Below, piece after piece: positions 30,692 to 40,251 of a stretch of 64,000 nucleotides of DNA (its first letter is position 1; every line of letters starts with the position of its first letter). Both the position numbers and the translations under genes were made by a program. The notes below the pieces were generated by a model. That model was not told where the DNA came from. It saw only the letters and a list, made by a program, of their open reading frames with translations, and made no database searches. This DNA comes from Caulobacterales bacterium. Lineage in GTDB: Bacteria > Pseudomonadota > Alphaproteobacteria > Caulobacterales > Caulobacteraceae. The stretch spans positions 124,001-188,000 of the forward strand of contig JAEKKJ010000016.1 in NCBI GenBank assembly GCA_019510435.1, given 5' to 3'.

Positions 30692-31759
30692 CTACTCCTG
30701 GTCGGCCTCCCAGGCGACGGTGGCGCCGTGGGGATGCACCAGGGCCAGCCGCCGGTCCTCGCCGCTGGGCCACAGCGTCAGGCGCAGCTCCACCACCGCG
30801 AGGTTGTCCATGGGCGGCTCCATCCGCAACCAGGCGAAGGGCGCGCTGGCGCTGGCGCGGGCGCCGATGTCCTGGATCGCAGCCTCAAGCCCGGCGCGCG
30901 TTTCGGCCGGCAGGTACTGCCAGAAGATCGAATGATAGAGCACGGTCGCCGTCCCGGACCGCGGCGCCACGCGCTCGCGCGTCCAGGCCAGGGCGTCGGC
31001 GGCGTCGACCTGAACGCCGCGGGCCAGGGCCAGGTCGATGGCGGCGCGGCTGCGGGCCAGGCGGTCGAACTGGTCGGGCCAGATGCAGGCGATCAGGCGT
31101 CGCCGCTGGGCGGGATCGGCCAGGTCGGTGGGCCGCCGGTCGCAGGCATGGCGCTCGACGACCTGCACCTCGGCGCCCAGGGGCGGGAGGGGGCCGGTCC
31201 AGTCGACCGGGATCTCCACCGGCGAGGCCGGATCGCCCCACTCGGCCTCGCCCAGGCGGTAGTGGAACCGGTCCCAGTAGAGGTTCAGGCCCGCGCTGGC
31301 CCCCAGCTCGAAGGTGCGCAGCGGCAGGCCGGTCTCCGCCGCGACGGTGAGGAAGCCGCCCAGCAGGCAGCCGGCCCGGCGCACCTCGTTGGTCTGGGGC
31401 TCATGGCCCATAAAGGCGGCGAGATGCTCAAGGTGCGGCCCGATCGCGGCGCGGGCGATGGGCCAGGCGGCGTCGGGATCGGCCGGCCGGTCCGGCGCGG
31501 GATAGGCCGCCGTAAGCTCGGCCGCCTCGCCGCTCAGGGCCAGGTGGTTGAAGGCGTTGATCAGCCGGAGCGGCACGGCCTCGTCGAACAACTGGCGCGC
31601 GCCCACACCCGCCCACGGCGACAGCAGCTGGCGCACCGGACCGCCGGCCTCGTAGTCGCCCGCCATGTGCTGCAACATCCCGCCGTTGAAGGGCGAGCCG
31701 AAGCTGGTGCAGACGCCGGCCTGCAGCCGCAGCGCACCGGGGATGGGATCGTCGCTCAT
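30692..31759 (-). CDS. DUF2332 family protein
   Basis: GSPFNGGMLQHMAGDYEAGGPVRQLLSPW...LRTFELGASAGLNLYWDRFHYRLG. Confidence 0.8.
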   Translation of the reverse strand: MSDDPIPGALRLQAGVCTSFGSPFNGGMLQHMAGDYEAGGPVRQLLSPWAGVGARQLFDEAVPLRLINAFNHLALSGEAAELTAAYPAPDRPADPDAAWPIARAAIGPHLEHLAAFMGHEPQTNEVRRAGCLLGGFLTVAAETGLPLRTFELGASAGLNLYWDRFHYRLGEAEWGDPASPVEIPVDWTGPLPPLGAEVQVVERHACDRRPTDLADPAQRRRLIACIWPDQFDRLARSRAAIDLALARGVQVDAADALAWTRERVAPRSGTATVLYHSIFWQYLPAETRAGLEAAIQDIGARASASAPFAWLRMEPPMDNLAVVELRLTLWPSGEDRRLALVHPHGATVAWEADQE

Positions 31760-31819
31760 GGCGTCACCGGGCCGCGCAGAGGCGTCCGGGTCAATCTTGA
31801 TTCAGCCGATCAATTCCCC

Positions 31820-31952
31820 TTCCCCCGTTTGCGGGGGAAATGTCGCCTATGTCCCGCAGGGACGGGCGACAATGGGGGAGGTTTCCTTAGGCCACTTCCC
31901 CCATCGACCCTCGCCTTCGGCGTCGGGGATGGTTTCCCCTTGCAGGGGGAAG
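31820..31952. repeat. Cluster of short intergenic hairpins (REP/BIME-like mosaic)
   Basis: TTCCCCCGTTTGCGGGGGAA; TGTCGCC-TATGTCCCGCAGGGAC-GGGCGACA; ATGGGGGAGGT...ACTTCCCCCAT; TTTCCCCTTGCAGGGGGAA in succession. Confidence 0.75.
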
Positions 31953-31976
31953 ATAGAGGCCCAGCGGGCCCCACCC

Positions 31977-32639
31977 TTAGCAATCCTCGAACGGCAGCTC
32001 GTCCTGCAGGTCGGCGACCAGCCGGGGGTCCTGGCCGGCGAGCACCAGCTTCACCGGCCGCCACGCCAGGCGGTGGATCTCGCACGGGCCCAGGCTGACC
32101 AGGGCCTCGATGTGGCTGGGGGCGTTGTAGCCCTTGTGGCTGGCGAAGCCGTACCCCGGGTAGAGCCCATCCAGCTCGATCATCAGCCGGTCGCGCGCCA
32201 CCTTGGCCAGGATCGAGGCCGCCGCGATCGACTTCGACTTGCCGTCGCCGCCCACCACGGTCTTCACCTCGCACGGCAGCTGGAAGCGGTAGTTGCCGTC
32301 GACCAGGGCGTAGGCCGGCGCGGGGCTCAGCGCCTCCACCGCCCGGCGCATGGCCAGGCCCGTGGCGTGCAGGATGTTGAGCTCGGCGATCTCGGCCACG
32401 CTGGCCGAGGCCACGCCCCAGGCGAGGGCCTTGTCCATGATCTCCACCTCCAGCGCCTCGCGCGCCTTGGCGGTGAGCTTCTTGGAGTCGTCGAGCCCCT
32501 TGGGGACCTTCCGCGGATTGAGGATTACCGCGGCGGCATAGACCGGTCCCGCCCACGGCCCCCGCCCGGCCTCGTCCACGCCGCAGACGTGGCCGCCAAC
32601 GAAGGCCTTCTCGAGCAGGAGGGTGGGACCCTTAGGCAT
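31977..32639 (-). CDS. rnhB: Ribonuclease HII
   Basis: [23 protein letters not shown]...DDSKKLTAK...[13 protein letters not shown]...[18 protein letters not shown]. Confidence 0.96.
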   Translation of the reverse strand: MPKGPTLLLEKAFVGGHVCGVDEAGRGPWAGPVYAAAVILNPRKVPKGLDDSKKLTAKAREALEVEIMDKALAWGVASASVAEIAELNILHATGLAMRRAVEALSPAPAYALVDGNYRFQLPCEVKTVVGGDGKSKSIAAASILAKVARDRLMIELDGLYPGYGFASHKGYNAPSHIEALVSLGPCEIHRLAWRPVKLVLAGQDPRLVADLQDELPFEDC

Positions 32640-33232
32640 CAGCGGACCAGGGTCTTCACGTGCTCGTGCCGGAAGCAGCCGGTCACGTGGTCATTGACCA
32701 GGCCCACCGCCTGCATCCAGGCGTAGACGATCACCGGGCCCACGAACTTGAAGCCCTTGGCCTTCAGGGCCTTGGAGACCTCCACCGCCAGGGGCGTCTG
32801 GGCCGGGACCTCGGCCTTGGCGGTCCAGCTGTTCTGCACCGGCTTGCCGTCCACGAAGCTCCAGCAGAAGGCGGAGAAGTCCTCGCCGCGCTCGCGCATG
32901 TCGAGGAACACCTGGGCTCCCGAGATCGCCGCGTCGATCTTGGCGTTGGAGCGCACGATGCCGGCGTCGGCCATCAGGCGCGCGCGGTCCGCCTCGCCAT
33001 AGCGGGCCACCTTTTCGGGGTCGAAGCCGTCGAAGGCCGCGCGGAAGGCGTCGCGTTTCCGCAGGATGGTGATCCAGGCCAGCCCGGCCTGGAAGCCGTC
33101 CAGCACCAGCTTTTCCCAGAGCGCGCGGGAATCGTATTCCGGCACGCCCCATTCGGTGTCGTGATAGGCCTCGTAGAGGTCGTTTCCGGCCATGCCCGGC
33201 CATTCGCACCGGATGATCTGAGTCCCCGCCAT
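32639..33232 (-). CDS. tag: DNA-3-methyladenine glycosylase I
   Basis: [57 protein letters not shown]...HVTGCFRH. Confidence 0.95.
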   Translation of the reverse strand: MAGTQIIRCEWPGMAGNDLYEAYHDTEWGVPEYDSRALWEKLVLDGFQAGLAWITILRKRDAFRAAFDGFDPEKVARYGEADRARLMADAGIVRSNAKIDAAISGAQVFLDMRERGEDFSAFCWSFVDGKPVQNSWTAKAEVPAQTPLAVEVSKALKAKGFKFVGPVIVYAWMQAVGLVNDHVTGCFRHEHVKTLVR

Positions 33233-33282
33233 TCCGGCACTCAGAGCCCAGGCGCGGCCGCGAGACAAGGGGGGTGGTTTCG

Positions 33283-34164
33283 ATGGCCTTCGAAGGCTTC
33301 CAGTTGTCGCAGGTGGAGGTCGGCGAGGTCTCGCTGCGCGTCCGCCACGGCGGGTCCGGGCCGCCCGTGTTGCTGCTGCACGGCTATCCGCAGACTCACA
33401 TGATGTGGGCCCATGTGGCTGAGGGCCTGGCTCGAGATCACACGGTGATCTGTCCCGACCTGCGCGGCTACGGCGGCTCGAGCCTGCCACCTAGTCAGCC
33501 CGACCATTCGCAGTCGTCGAAGCGGGCCATGGCGCGCGATGCGGTGGCGCTGATGCAGCATTTCGGGTTCGAGCGGTTCGCGGTGGCCGGGCACGACCGC
33601 GGTGGGCGGGTCGCCTACCGCCTGGCGCTGGACCACCCGCAGGCGGTGTCGCGGGTCGCGATCCTGGACATCATCCCGACCGGCGAGATCTGGGCCCGGG
33701 CGGACCGGCGTTTCGCCCTGGGCTACTGGCACTGGCCGTTCCTGGCCCAGCCGGCGCCCCTGCCCGAGCGGCTGATCGGGGCGGACCCGGAATGGTTCTT
33801 CTTCGACGGCGAGTTTCCCGATGCGCGGCGGACCTTCCGCGGCGAGGCCCTGGCCGACTATGTGGCGGCGGCGAAGAAGGCGTCCGTCATCCACGCCATG
33901 TGCGAGGACTACCGCGCCGGCGCCGGCCACGACCGCAAGCTCGACGAGGAGGACAAGGCGGCCAGCCGCAAGATCGCCTGCCCGGTGCTGGTGCTCTGGG
34001 GCGGCAAGGGCGCCGTGGCCGCCTGGTACGATCCGCTCGAGGTGTGGCGCGGCTGGGCGAGCAACCTCACCGGCCAGGCCCTGGACTGCGGCCACTTCAT
34101 TCCCGAAGAAAAGCCGGCCGAGACCCTGGCGCTGCTAGGCGGCTTCTTCGCCGAGGGCCTCTAG
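33283..34164 (+). CDS. Alpha/beta hydrolase, haloacetate (fluoroacetate) dehalogenase-like
   Basis: PPVLLLHGYPQTHMMW, GHDRGGRVAYRLALDHP, GYWHWPFLAQP, MCEDYRAGAGHD resemble FAcD catalytic/halide-site regions. Confidence 0.8.
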   Translation: MAFEGFQLSQVEVGEVSLRVRHGGSGPPVLLLHGYPQTHMMWAHVAEGLARDHTVICPDLRGYGGSSLPPSQPDHSQSSKRAMARDAVALMQHFGFERFAVAGHDRGGRVAYRLALDHPQAVSRVAILDIIPTGEIWARADRRFALGYWHWPFLAQPAPLPERLIGADPEWFFFDGEFPDARRTFRGEALADYVAAAKKASVIHAMCEDYRAGAGHDRKLDEEDKAASRKIACPVLVLWGGKGAVAAWYDPLEVWRGWASNLTGQALDCGHFIPEEKPAETLALLGGFFAEGL

Positions 34165-34983
34165 GAACCACGCCGGACGCTCCAGCCGCACGGGGCGGCC
34201 CTCCACGGTGAGGCTCGCGCCCTCCGCCCGGTCCAGCCGCAGCAGCGCGATGGCCCCGCCATCGCCGGACGACGTCACCACGCCGGCGCGCAGATCGCCG
34301 GCCAGCACCTCGGCGCCCGGCGCGGGCGGCGGGCCCTCGAAGCGCAGCGGCAACATGCGGCTCTTCACCTGCCCGCGGCGCTTCATGCGCGAGGTGGTCT
34401 CCTGGCCGACAAAACAGCCCTTCTTGAAGTCGATCCCGTTCAGCAGGTCGAAATTGGCCTCGATCGGATAGGTCTTGTCGGAGCCCCAATCGGCCGGACC
34501 AGGCACGCCCAGGCGCAGCTTCTGGGCCTCGCGGGCGGCCTCGTCGACGGTCGCCTTCGCCTCGCCGTAGATCCGCCAGCCCAGGGCCAGCAGCCGAGGA
34601 TCGCGGGCGGCCAGGGCTTCGCCGAGCGGCGGGGACGCAGCCGGCGCCTCGCCGGAGTGGGGATCGAAGGCCGCGAAGACCGGCGTCTCATCCGGGGCGA
34701 TCTCCACCTTGGCCCGCAGCCGATACATCGAAAGCCGCTGGACGATCGCCTCGCGATGCGCCGCCTCCACGTCCAGCCAGGCGCCCTCGGCGCGTCCCAC
34801 CACGAACAGGTCGTAGAGCAGCCGCCCCTGCGGCGTCAGCAGGGCGCCGAACCGCGCCTCGCCCACGGCCAGGGTCTCCACGTCCTGGGTGATCAGCCCC
34901 TGCAGGAAGCTGCGCCAGTCCGGCCCGGCCAGGGCGATCAGGGCGCGGCTCTTCAGGTGCGCGACGGCCACAGTGTTGCTCAT
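34135..34983 (-). CDS. ygfZ: YgfZ/GcvT-like folate-binding protein
   Basis: LAGPDWRSFLQGLITQDVETL...YPIEANFDLLNGIDFKKGCFVGQETTSRMKRRGQVKSR (K-G-C-x-x-G-Q-E motif). Confidence 0.93.
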   Translation of the reverse strand: MSNTVAVAHLKSRALIALAGPDWRSFLQGLITQDVETLAVGEARFGALLTPQGRLLYDLFVVGRAEGAWLDVEAAHREAIVQRLSMYRLRAKVEIAPDETPVFAAFDPHSGEAPAASPPLGEALAARDPRLLALGWRIYGEAKATVDEAAREAQKLRLGVPGPADWGSDKTYPIEANFDLLNGIDFKKGCFVGQETTSRMKRRGQVKSRMLPLRFEGPPPAPGAEVLAGDLRAGVVTSSGDGGAIALLRLDRAEGASLTVEGRPVRLERPAWFLEALGEEAA

Positions 34984-35044
34984 GCCGACAATTTGGGGCC
35001 GGCGGCGGTGGAGCGCCATCCCCGCCTTGCCTATAGAGACGACG

Positions 35045-36007
35045 ATGTCCGCCGCCTTCCCCATCCTCTTCATCACCGCCACCCGGATCGGGGACGCCGT
35101 CCTCTCCTCGGGGCTGATCAAGCGGCTGGCGGACGAGATCCCCAACGCCGCCTTCACCATCGTCGCCGGGCCCGACGCCGCGCCGCTGTTCGCGGGCGTG
35201 CCCAACCTCAAGCAGGTGATCGTCTTCGAGAAGTCGCGGACCGGCAGCCACTGGTTCGAGCTGTGGCGCCAGGTGCGCGCCACCCGCTGGGGCCTGATCG
35301 TCGATCTGCGCGGCTCCGGCATCTCCCGGTTCCTCAGCGCCAAGAAGCGGGCGGTGCATCGGCGATCGACCCAGCCGACCCACAAGGTGCTGGAGGCCGC
35401 GCGACTGCTGCGGATCGAGGACGAGCCGGCCGCGCCGCACATTTTCGTCAACGCTGACGTCGAGGCCTACGCCGAGGAACTGACCGTCGGCAAGGGCCCG
35501 ATCCTGGCCATGGCGCCGGCCGCCAACTGGATCGGCAAGACCTGGCCGGTTGAGCGCTTCAGCCAGGTGGCCATGCGCCTGCTGCGCGAGCCGGGGCCGC
35601 TGCAGGGCGGCCGGCTGATGGTGCTGGGCGGGCCGGGCGACGAGAAGCTGACGCGGCAGCTGCGCGACGTGGCCCTGCACCGCTTCATCGACCTGGCGGG
35701 GACAGTGGACCTGCCCACGGCCTACGCCTGCCTGAAGCGGGCGCGCCTCTTCATCGGCAACGATTCGGGCGCCATGCACCTGGCCGCGGCGGCGGGTTGC
35801 CCGACGATCGGCCTCTTCGGCCCGTCCGACGAGCGGCTCTATGCCCCGTGGGGCGAGCACACCCGGGTCGTACGCGGCGCGCGCAGCTTCGAGGAGGTCC
35901 GCGCCGCCGACCCCTCGCTGTCCCAGGCCCTGTGCCACATGATGGACCTGCCGGTGGACAAGGTGCTGGCCGCGGCGCACGAGCTCCTGAAAGTCACCGA
36001 ACCATAA
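35045..36007 (+). CDS. Glycosyltransferase family 9 (heptosyltransferase-like)
   Basis: ILFITATRIGDAVLSSGLIKRL...MAPAANWIGKTWP...LFIGNDSGAMHLAAAAGCPTIGLFGPS. Confidence 0.9.
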   Translation: MSAAFPILFITATRIGDAVLSSGLIKRLADEIPNAAFTIVAGPDAAPLFAGVPNLKQVIVFEKSRTGSHWFELWRQVRATRWGLIVDLRGSGISRFLSAKKRAVHRRSTQPTHKVLEAARLLRIEDEPAAPHIFVNADVEAYAEELTVGKGPILAMAPAANWIGKTWPVERFSQVAMRLLREPGPLQGGRLMVLGGPGDEKLTRQLRDVALHRFIDLAGTVDLPTAYACLKRARLFIGNDSGAMHLAAAAGCPTIGLFGPSDERLYAPWGEHTRVVRGARSFEEVRAADPSLSQALCHMMDLPVDKVLAAAHELLKVTEP

Positions 36008-36024
36008 GAAGGCGTGAGACCCCG

Positions 36025-37359
36025 ATGCCCGAAACCTACGACCTGATCGTCCGCGGCGGCGAGGTGATCAACCACGCGGGGCGGGGCGCGGCGGACGTGG
36101 GCGTGCGCGGGGGCAAGGTCGCCGCGATTGGCGACCTCGGCCAGGCTTCGGCCGGCGAGGTGTTCGATGCGGCGGGGCTGACGGTCATGCCGGGGGTCAT
36201 CGACACCCAGGTCCACTTCCGCGAGCCGGGCCTGGAGTGGAAGGAGGACTTGGAGAGCGGGTCGCGCTGCGCCGTGCTGGGCGGCGTGGTGGCCGTGTTC
36301 GAGATGCCCAACACCGAGCCCACCACCACCGACGCCGACGCCCTGGCCGACAAGCTCGCCCGCGCCAAGGACCGCATGCATTGCGACCACGCCTTCTACG
36401 TGGGCGGCACCCACGAGAACGCCGCCTTCCTGGGCGAGCTGGAGCGCCTGCCCGGCTGCTGCGGGGTGAAGGTGTTCATGGGCGCCTCGACCGGCACCCT
36501 CTTGGTGCAGGACGACGAGGGCGTGGAGCAGGTGCTGCGCCACATCCACCGCCGCGCCGCCTTCCACTCCGAAGACGAATACCGCCTGGCCGACCGCCGG
36601 CCCTTGGCCCGCACCGGCGACTGGACCAGCCACCCCGAGGTGCGCGACGCCCAGTCGGCGATCCAGTCCACCGAGCGGCTGGTGCGGCTGGCCCGGGCCA
36701 CCGGCAAGCGCATCCACGTGCTGCACGTGACCACCAGGGAAGAGATCGAGTACCTGGCCCACCACAAGGACGTGGCCTCGGTGGAGGTGACGCCCCAGCA
36801 CCTGACCCTGGCGGGTCCGGAGGCCTATGAGCGGCTGAAGGGCTTCGCCCAGATGAACCCGCCGATCCGTGACGCCGCCCACCGCGCAGGCGTCTGGGCC
36901 GGCGTGGCCAACGGGGTGGCCGACGTGCTGGGCTCGGACCACGCGCCGCACACCCGCGAGGAGAAGGCCCGGCCCTATCCCGCCTCGCCGTCCGGCATGC
37001 CCGGCGTGCAAACCCTGCTGCCGGTGATGCTGACCCATGTGGCCGAAGGGCGGCTGACGCTGGAACGGCTGGTGGACCTCACCAGCCATGGCGCCAACCG
37101 CATCTTCGACCTGGCCGACAAGGGCCGCCTGGCGGTGGGCTACGACGCCGACCTCACCATCGTGGACCTGAAGGCGCGGCGCACCATCACCCACGACCAG
37201 ATGGCCACCCGCTCCGGCTGGACCCCGTTCGACGGCATGGAGGCCAAGGGCTGGCCCATCGCCACCATCATCCGCGGCCGCGTGGTCATGCGCGACGACG
37301 AGATCGTGGCGCCCGGCCTGGGCCAGCCGGTGCGGTTCCGGGAAACGCTGGCGGCCTAA
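36025..37359 (+). CDS. Dihydroorotase-family cyclic amidohydrolase
   Basis: VMPGVIDTQVHFREPGLEWKEDLESGSRCAVLGGVVAVFEMPNTEP...LGSDHAPHT. Confidence 0.92.
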   Translation: MPETYDLIVRGGEVINHAGRGAADVGVRGGKVAAIGDLGQASAGEVFDAAGLTVMPGVIDTQVHFREPGLEWKEDLESGSRCAVLGGVVAVFEMPNTEPTTTDADALADKLARAKDRMHCDHAFYVGGTHENAAFLGELERLPGCCGVKVFMGASTGTLLVQDDEGVEQVLRHIHRRAAFHSEDEYRLADRRPLARTGDWTSHPEVRDAQSAIQSTERLVRLARATGKRIHVLHVTTREEIEYLAHHKDVASVEVTPQHLTLAGPEAYERLKGFAQMNPPIRDAAHRAGVWAGVANGVADVLGSDHAPHTREEKARPYPASPSGMPGVQTLLPVMLTHVAEGRLTLERLVDLTSHGANRIFDLADKGRLAVGYDADLTIVDLKARRTITHDQMATRSGWTPFDGMEAKGWPIATIIRGRVVMRDDEIVAPGLGQPVRFRETLAA

Positions 37360-37368
37360 GGTCGGCCG

Positions 37369-37644
37369 CTACTTCTTCTTGGCGCTCGCGGCCGGCAACG
37401 GCTCGCTGTTGGCGACGCCGCACTTGGCGAACTTCTTGGTGGTCTTGTCGCGGCACTTGCCGGCGGTGGAGGCGGTGCTGGCCGCCCCTGCGGCCGACGG
37501 CGCGCCCTGGCAGACCTCCATCTTGGCGAACTTGCCGTTGGCGTCGTGGCACTTGCCCTTGGCGTCCAGCTTCTGGGCGGCGACGGGGCCGGAAAGGCCC
37601 ACGGCCAGCACCATGGCCGCTACAAATGAGAGTGCGCGCTGCAT
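37369..37644 (-). CDS. Small secreted Cys-containing hypothetical protein with duplicated motif
   Basis: Signal peptide; GKCHDANGKFAKMEVC and GKCRDKTTKKFAKC. Confidence 0.65.
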   Translation of the reverse strand: MQRALSFVAAMVLAVGLSGPVAAQKLDAKGKCHDANGKFAKMEVCQGAPSAAGAASTASTAGKCRDKTTKKFAKCGVANSEPLPAASAKKK

Positions 37645-38042
37645 CGAGATCTCCTGTTGAAGAGATATTCAACACTGCGTTGTGTGACCGAGACCATGAG
37701 CAAGGTCACGTACAAATAAAGCTTCACCATTCGAAACCCCCACTACGTGCAGTTTTTCGAAATGCAACTTGGAACAATTTGGCAACTGTTGAGAATCCGT
37801 CATAGACGGCCAAGCTTGACCTTGGAGATCCATTTGAACTGCTGAAGTCCGGTGCGACGACCGGAATTCGCCCGGCCAATCTGCCGCCCGCCGAACGGCT
37901 CTACCCGGAGGCCAGCTGCGCCGCGTGCGCGGCTGATTTTCCACAGGCTGGAGCGCCGCCGTAAGGCCTCCGCTAACCAGCCGCCCCTAGCGTGAGGAAC
38001 CGCTGGCGCGGGCAAGGAAGGACCCGCTCCGCGGAGTGGGTC

Positions 38043-38429
38043 ATGCTTTTCCTGTTGAACGCCGTCGTCGTGAAGATCAGCGAGAGCGTCGCCCTGCCGC
38101 GCGGCCTCGAGCCCCTGGCGCAGATGACGCCGGCGGGCGTGCTCAAGGCCGGCGGCGAGATCTACGCCCGTCATCCGCGCCTGGAATACGACCGGCCGGA
38201 CATCGCCGAGTGGTACTGCAGCCTGCTGGCGGCCAAGCATCCCGCCGCGGGCGCCGCCCGCTTCCGCAAAGACGCCGGCGGCTATGCCGGCCAGCTGGCG
38301 GCCGTCCCATTCCCTCTGCTCGCGCGCCTCTGGACGATGCAGCGCGACGGCCTGCCCATCGACGACGAGGTGCGCCGCACCGTCTGGGAGCCCGAGGCCT
38401 CGCGCCTCAAGGCCCTGCTCGCGAGCTAG
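38043..38429 (+). CDS. Hypothetical protein
   Basis: Complete ORF MLFLLNAVVVKISESVALPRGLEPLAQMTPAGVLKAGGEIYARHPRLEYDRPDIAEWYCSLLAAKHP. Confidence 0.65.
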   Translation: MLFLLNAVVVKISESVALPRGLEPLAQMTPAGVLKAGGEIYARHPRLEYDRPDIAEWYCSLLAAKHPAAGAARFRKDAGGYAGQLAAVPFPLLARLWTMQRDGLPIDDEVRRTVWEPEASRLKALLAS

Positions 38430-38472
38430 GGGCCTCTTCCCTTTCGCGCCGGGGGCCCGTAACCCTCCCCCC

Positions 38473-40251
38473 ATGCACGCCGAGCTGCGCACCGCCGACG
38501 CCCCCTTCCGGGATCCGCGCTATGCCCCGCGCCGCCTGGAGGTGGAGCAGCGGCCGGGCGGGGAGATGGTGCTCACCAACCCGACGCCCTATTCGACCGC
38601 CTACCTGACCACCACGGCGCCCCTCGCGCGGTGGGCCACCGAGGCGCCGGACCGCATCTGGCTGGCGGAGCGTTCGGGCGAGGGCTGGCGCACCGTGACC
38701 TTCGCCGAGGCCTGGCAGCGGATCGCGGCCCTGGCCGGCTGCCTGCGCGAGCTTGGCGTGGTGGGTGAGCGGCCGCTGCTGATCCTGGCGCGCAACACCA
38801 TCGACCACGCCCTGATCGCCTACGCCGCCATGGGCCAGGGCCTGCCGGTGGCGCCGGTCTCGCCGCAGTACGGCCTGCCGGGCGCGAACCTGGCCCGCCT
38901 GGCCCACGCCTGCCAGGTGCTGAACCCGGCCGCGGTGTTCACCGAGGACGCGGCCCTGTTCGCGGAGGGCCTCGGCGCTGACGTCCTGGCCGGCCTGCCG
39001 GTGATCGCCTCGGCCAATCCGCGGCCCGGCGACGTCGACATCCAGCAGCTTTATCGCGCCAACCCGACCCCGCCGGCCGCCACCCCGGACCAGCACGCCA
39101 AGTACCTGCTGACCTCCGGCTCCACCGGCCTGCCCAAGGCGGTGATCTGCACCCACCGCAACATGAGCCTGAATGCGGCCCAGCTGACCGCCTGCTTCGA
39201 CGATCCGGACCCGCCGGTGATGGTCCACTCCGCGCCCTGGAGCCACAGCCTGGGCGCCAATGCGATCCTGAACTGGTCGGCCTATCGCGGCGGCACGCTC
39301 TACATCGACGCCGGCCAGCCGACGGCGGCCCGCTTCGGCGAGACCCTGCGCAACCTCAAGGACGTCGCGCCCACCTACCAGAACATGGTGCCGGCGGCCT
39401 GGATGCTGTTCGCCGACGCCCTGGAGCGCGACGAGGCCCTGGCGCGCCACTTCTTCTCGCGCGTGCGGCTGATGCAGTACGGCGGCGCGGCGCTGGGCCA
39501 GGCCACCGCCGACCGCATCCAGGCCGTGGCCGTGCGCACGGTGGGCGAGCGGATCAGCTTCGGCTCCGGCTATGGCGCCACCGAGACCGGGCCCACCGCC
39601 TGCAACGTGCACTGGCCGAACGCGCGCATGGGCATGATCGGCCTGCCGCTGCCGGGCACCTCGGTGCGGCTGGTCCCCGAGGCCGGCAAGCTGGATTTCC
39701 GGGTGAAGGGCCCGCAGGTGACGCCTGGATACCTGGGCCAGCCGGAGCGCTCCGCCGCCGCCTTCGACGAGGAGGGCTTCTATCGCCTGGGCGATGCCGC
39801 GCGCTTCGTGGAGCCGGGCAATCCGCAGGCCGGCATGGTCTTCGACGGCCGGCTGTCGGAGAATTTCAAGCTGGTCTCCGGAACCTTCGTCACCGTCGGC
39901 GACCTGCGCATCCGCGCCATCGGGGCCATCGGCGATGCGGTGACCGACGCGGTGGTCTGCGGCGAAGGCCAGGCGCATGTGGGCCTGCTGCTCTATCCCA
40001 ACCCGACGATGGACCGGGCTGAGATCGAGGCGGCGGTGCGCCGCGGCCTGACGGCGTTCAACGCCGGGTCGAAGGGCGCCGGCGGCCAGATCGCCCGCGC
40101 GCTGGTCCTGCCGGATCCGCCGGACGCCGCCGCCGGCGAGATCACCGACAAGGGCTACATCGCCCAGAGCCTGGCGCGCACCCGCCGCGCCGCCGACGCC
40201 GCCCGCCTGTTCGCGGACCCCGCCCCTCCAGACGTGATGGTATTCGCATGA
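38473..40251 (+). CDS. AMP-dependent acyl-CoA synthetase, feruloyl-CoA synthase-like
   Basis: YLLTSGSTGLPKAVICTHRNM...GSGYGATETGPTACNVHWP...LDFRVKGPQVTPGYLGQPE. Confidence 0.88.
   Translation: MHAELRTADAPFRDPRYAPRRLEVEQRPGGEMVLTNPTPYSTAYLTTTAPLARWATEAPDRIWLAERSGEGWRTVTFAEAWQRIAALAGCLRELGVVGERPLLILARNTIDHALIAYAAMGQGLPVAPVSPQYGLPGANLARLAHACQVLNPAAVFTEDAALFAEGLGADVLAGLPVIASANPRPGDVDIQQLYRANPTPPAATPDQHAKYLLTSGSTGLPKAVICTHRNMSLNAAQLTACFDDPDPPVMVHSAPWSHSLGANAILNWSAYRGGTLYIDAGQPTAARFGETLRNLKDVAPTYQNMVPAAWMLFADALERDEALARHFFSRVRLMQYGGAALGQATADRIQAVAVRTVGERISFGSGYGATETGPTACNVHWPNARMGMIGLPLPGTSVRLVPEAGKLDFRVKGPQVTPGYLGQPERSAAAFDEEGFYRLGDAARFVEPGNPQAGMVFDGRLSENFKLVSGTFVTVGDLRIRAIGAIGDAVTDAVVCGEGQAHVGLLLYPNPTMDRAEIEAAVRRGLTAFNAGSKGAGGQIARALVLPDPPDAAAGEITDKGYIAQSLARTRRAADAARLFADPAPPDVMVFA

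Noticed and set aside
31977-33232. rnhB-tag pair as a new DNA-repair system together with mutY and mpg
   Set aside because: Individually ordinary repair genes; no shared regulation or operon beyond rnhB-tag adjacency.
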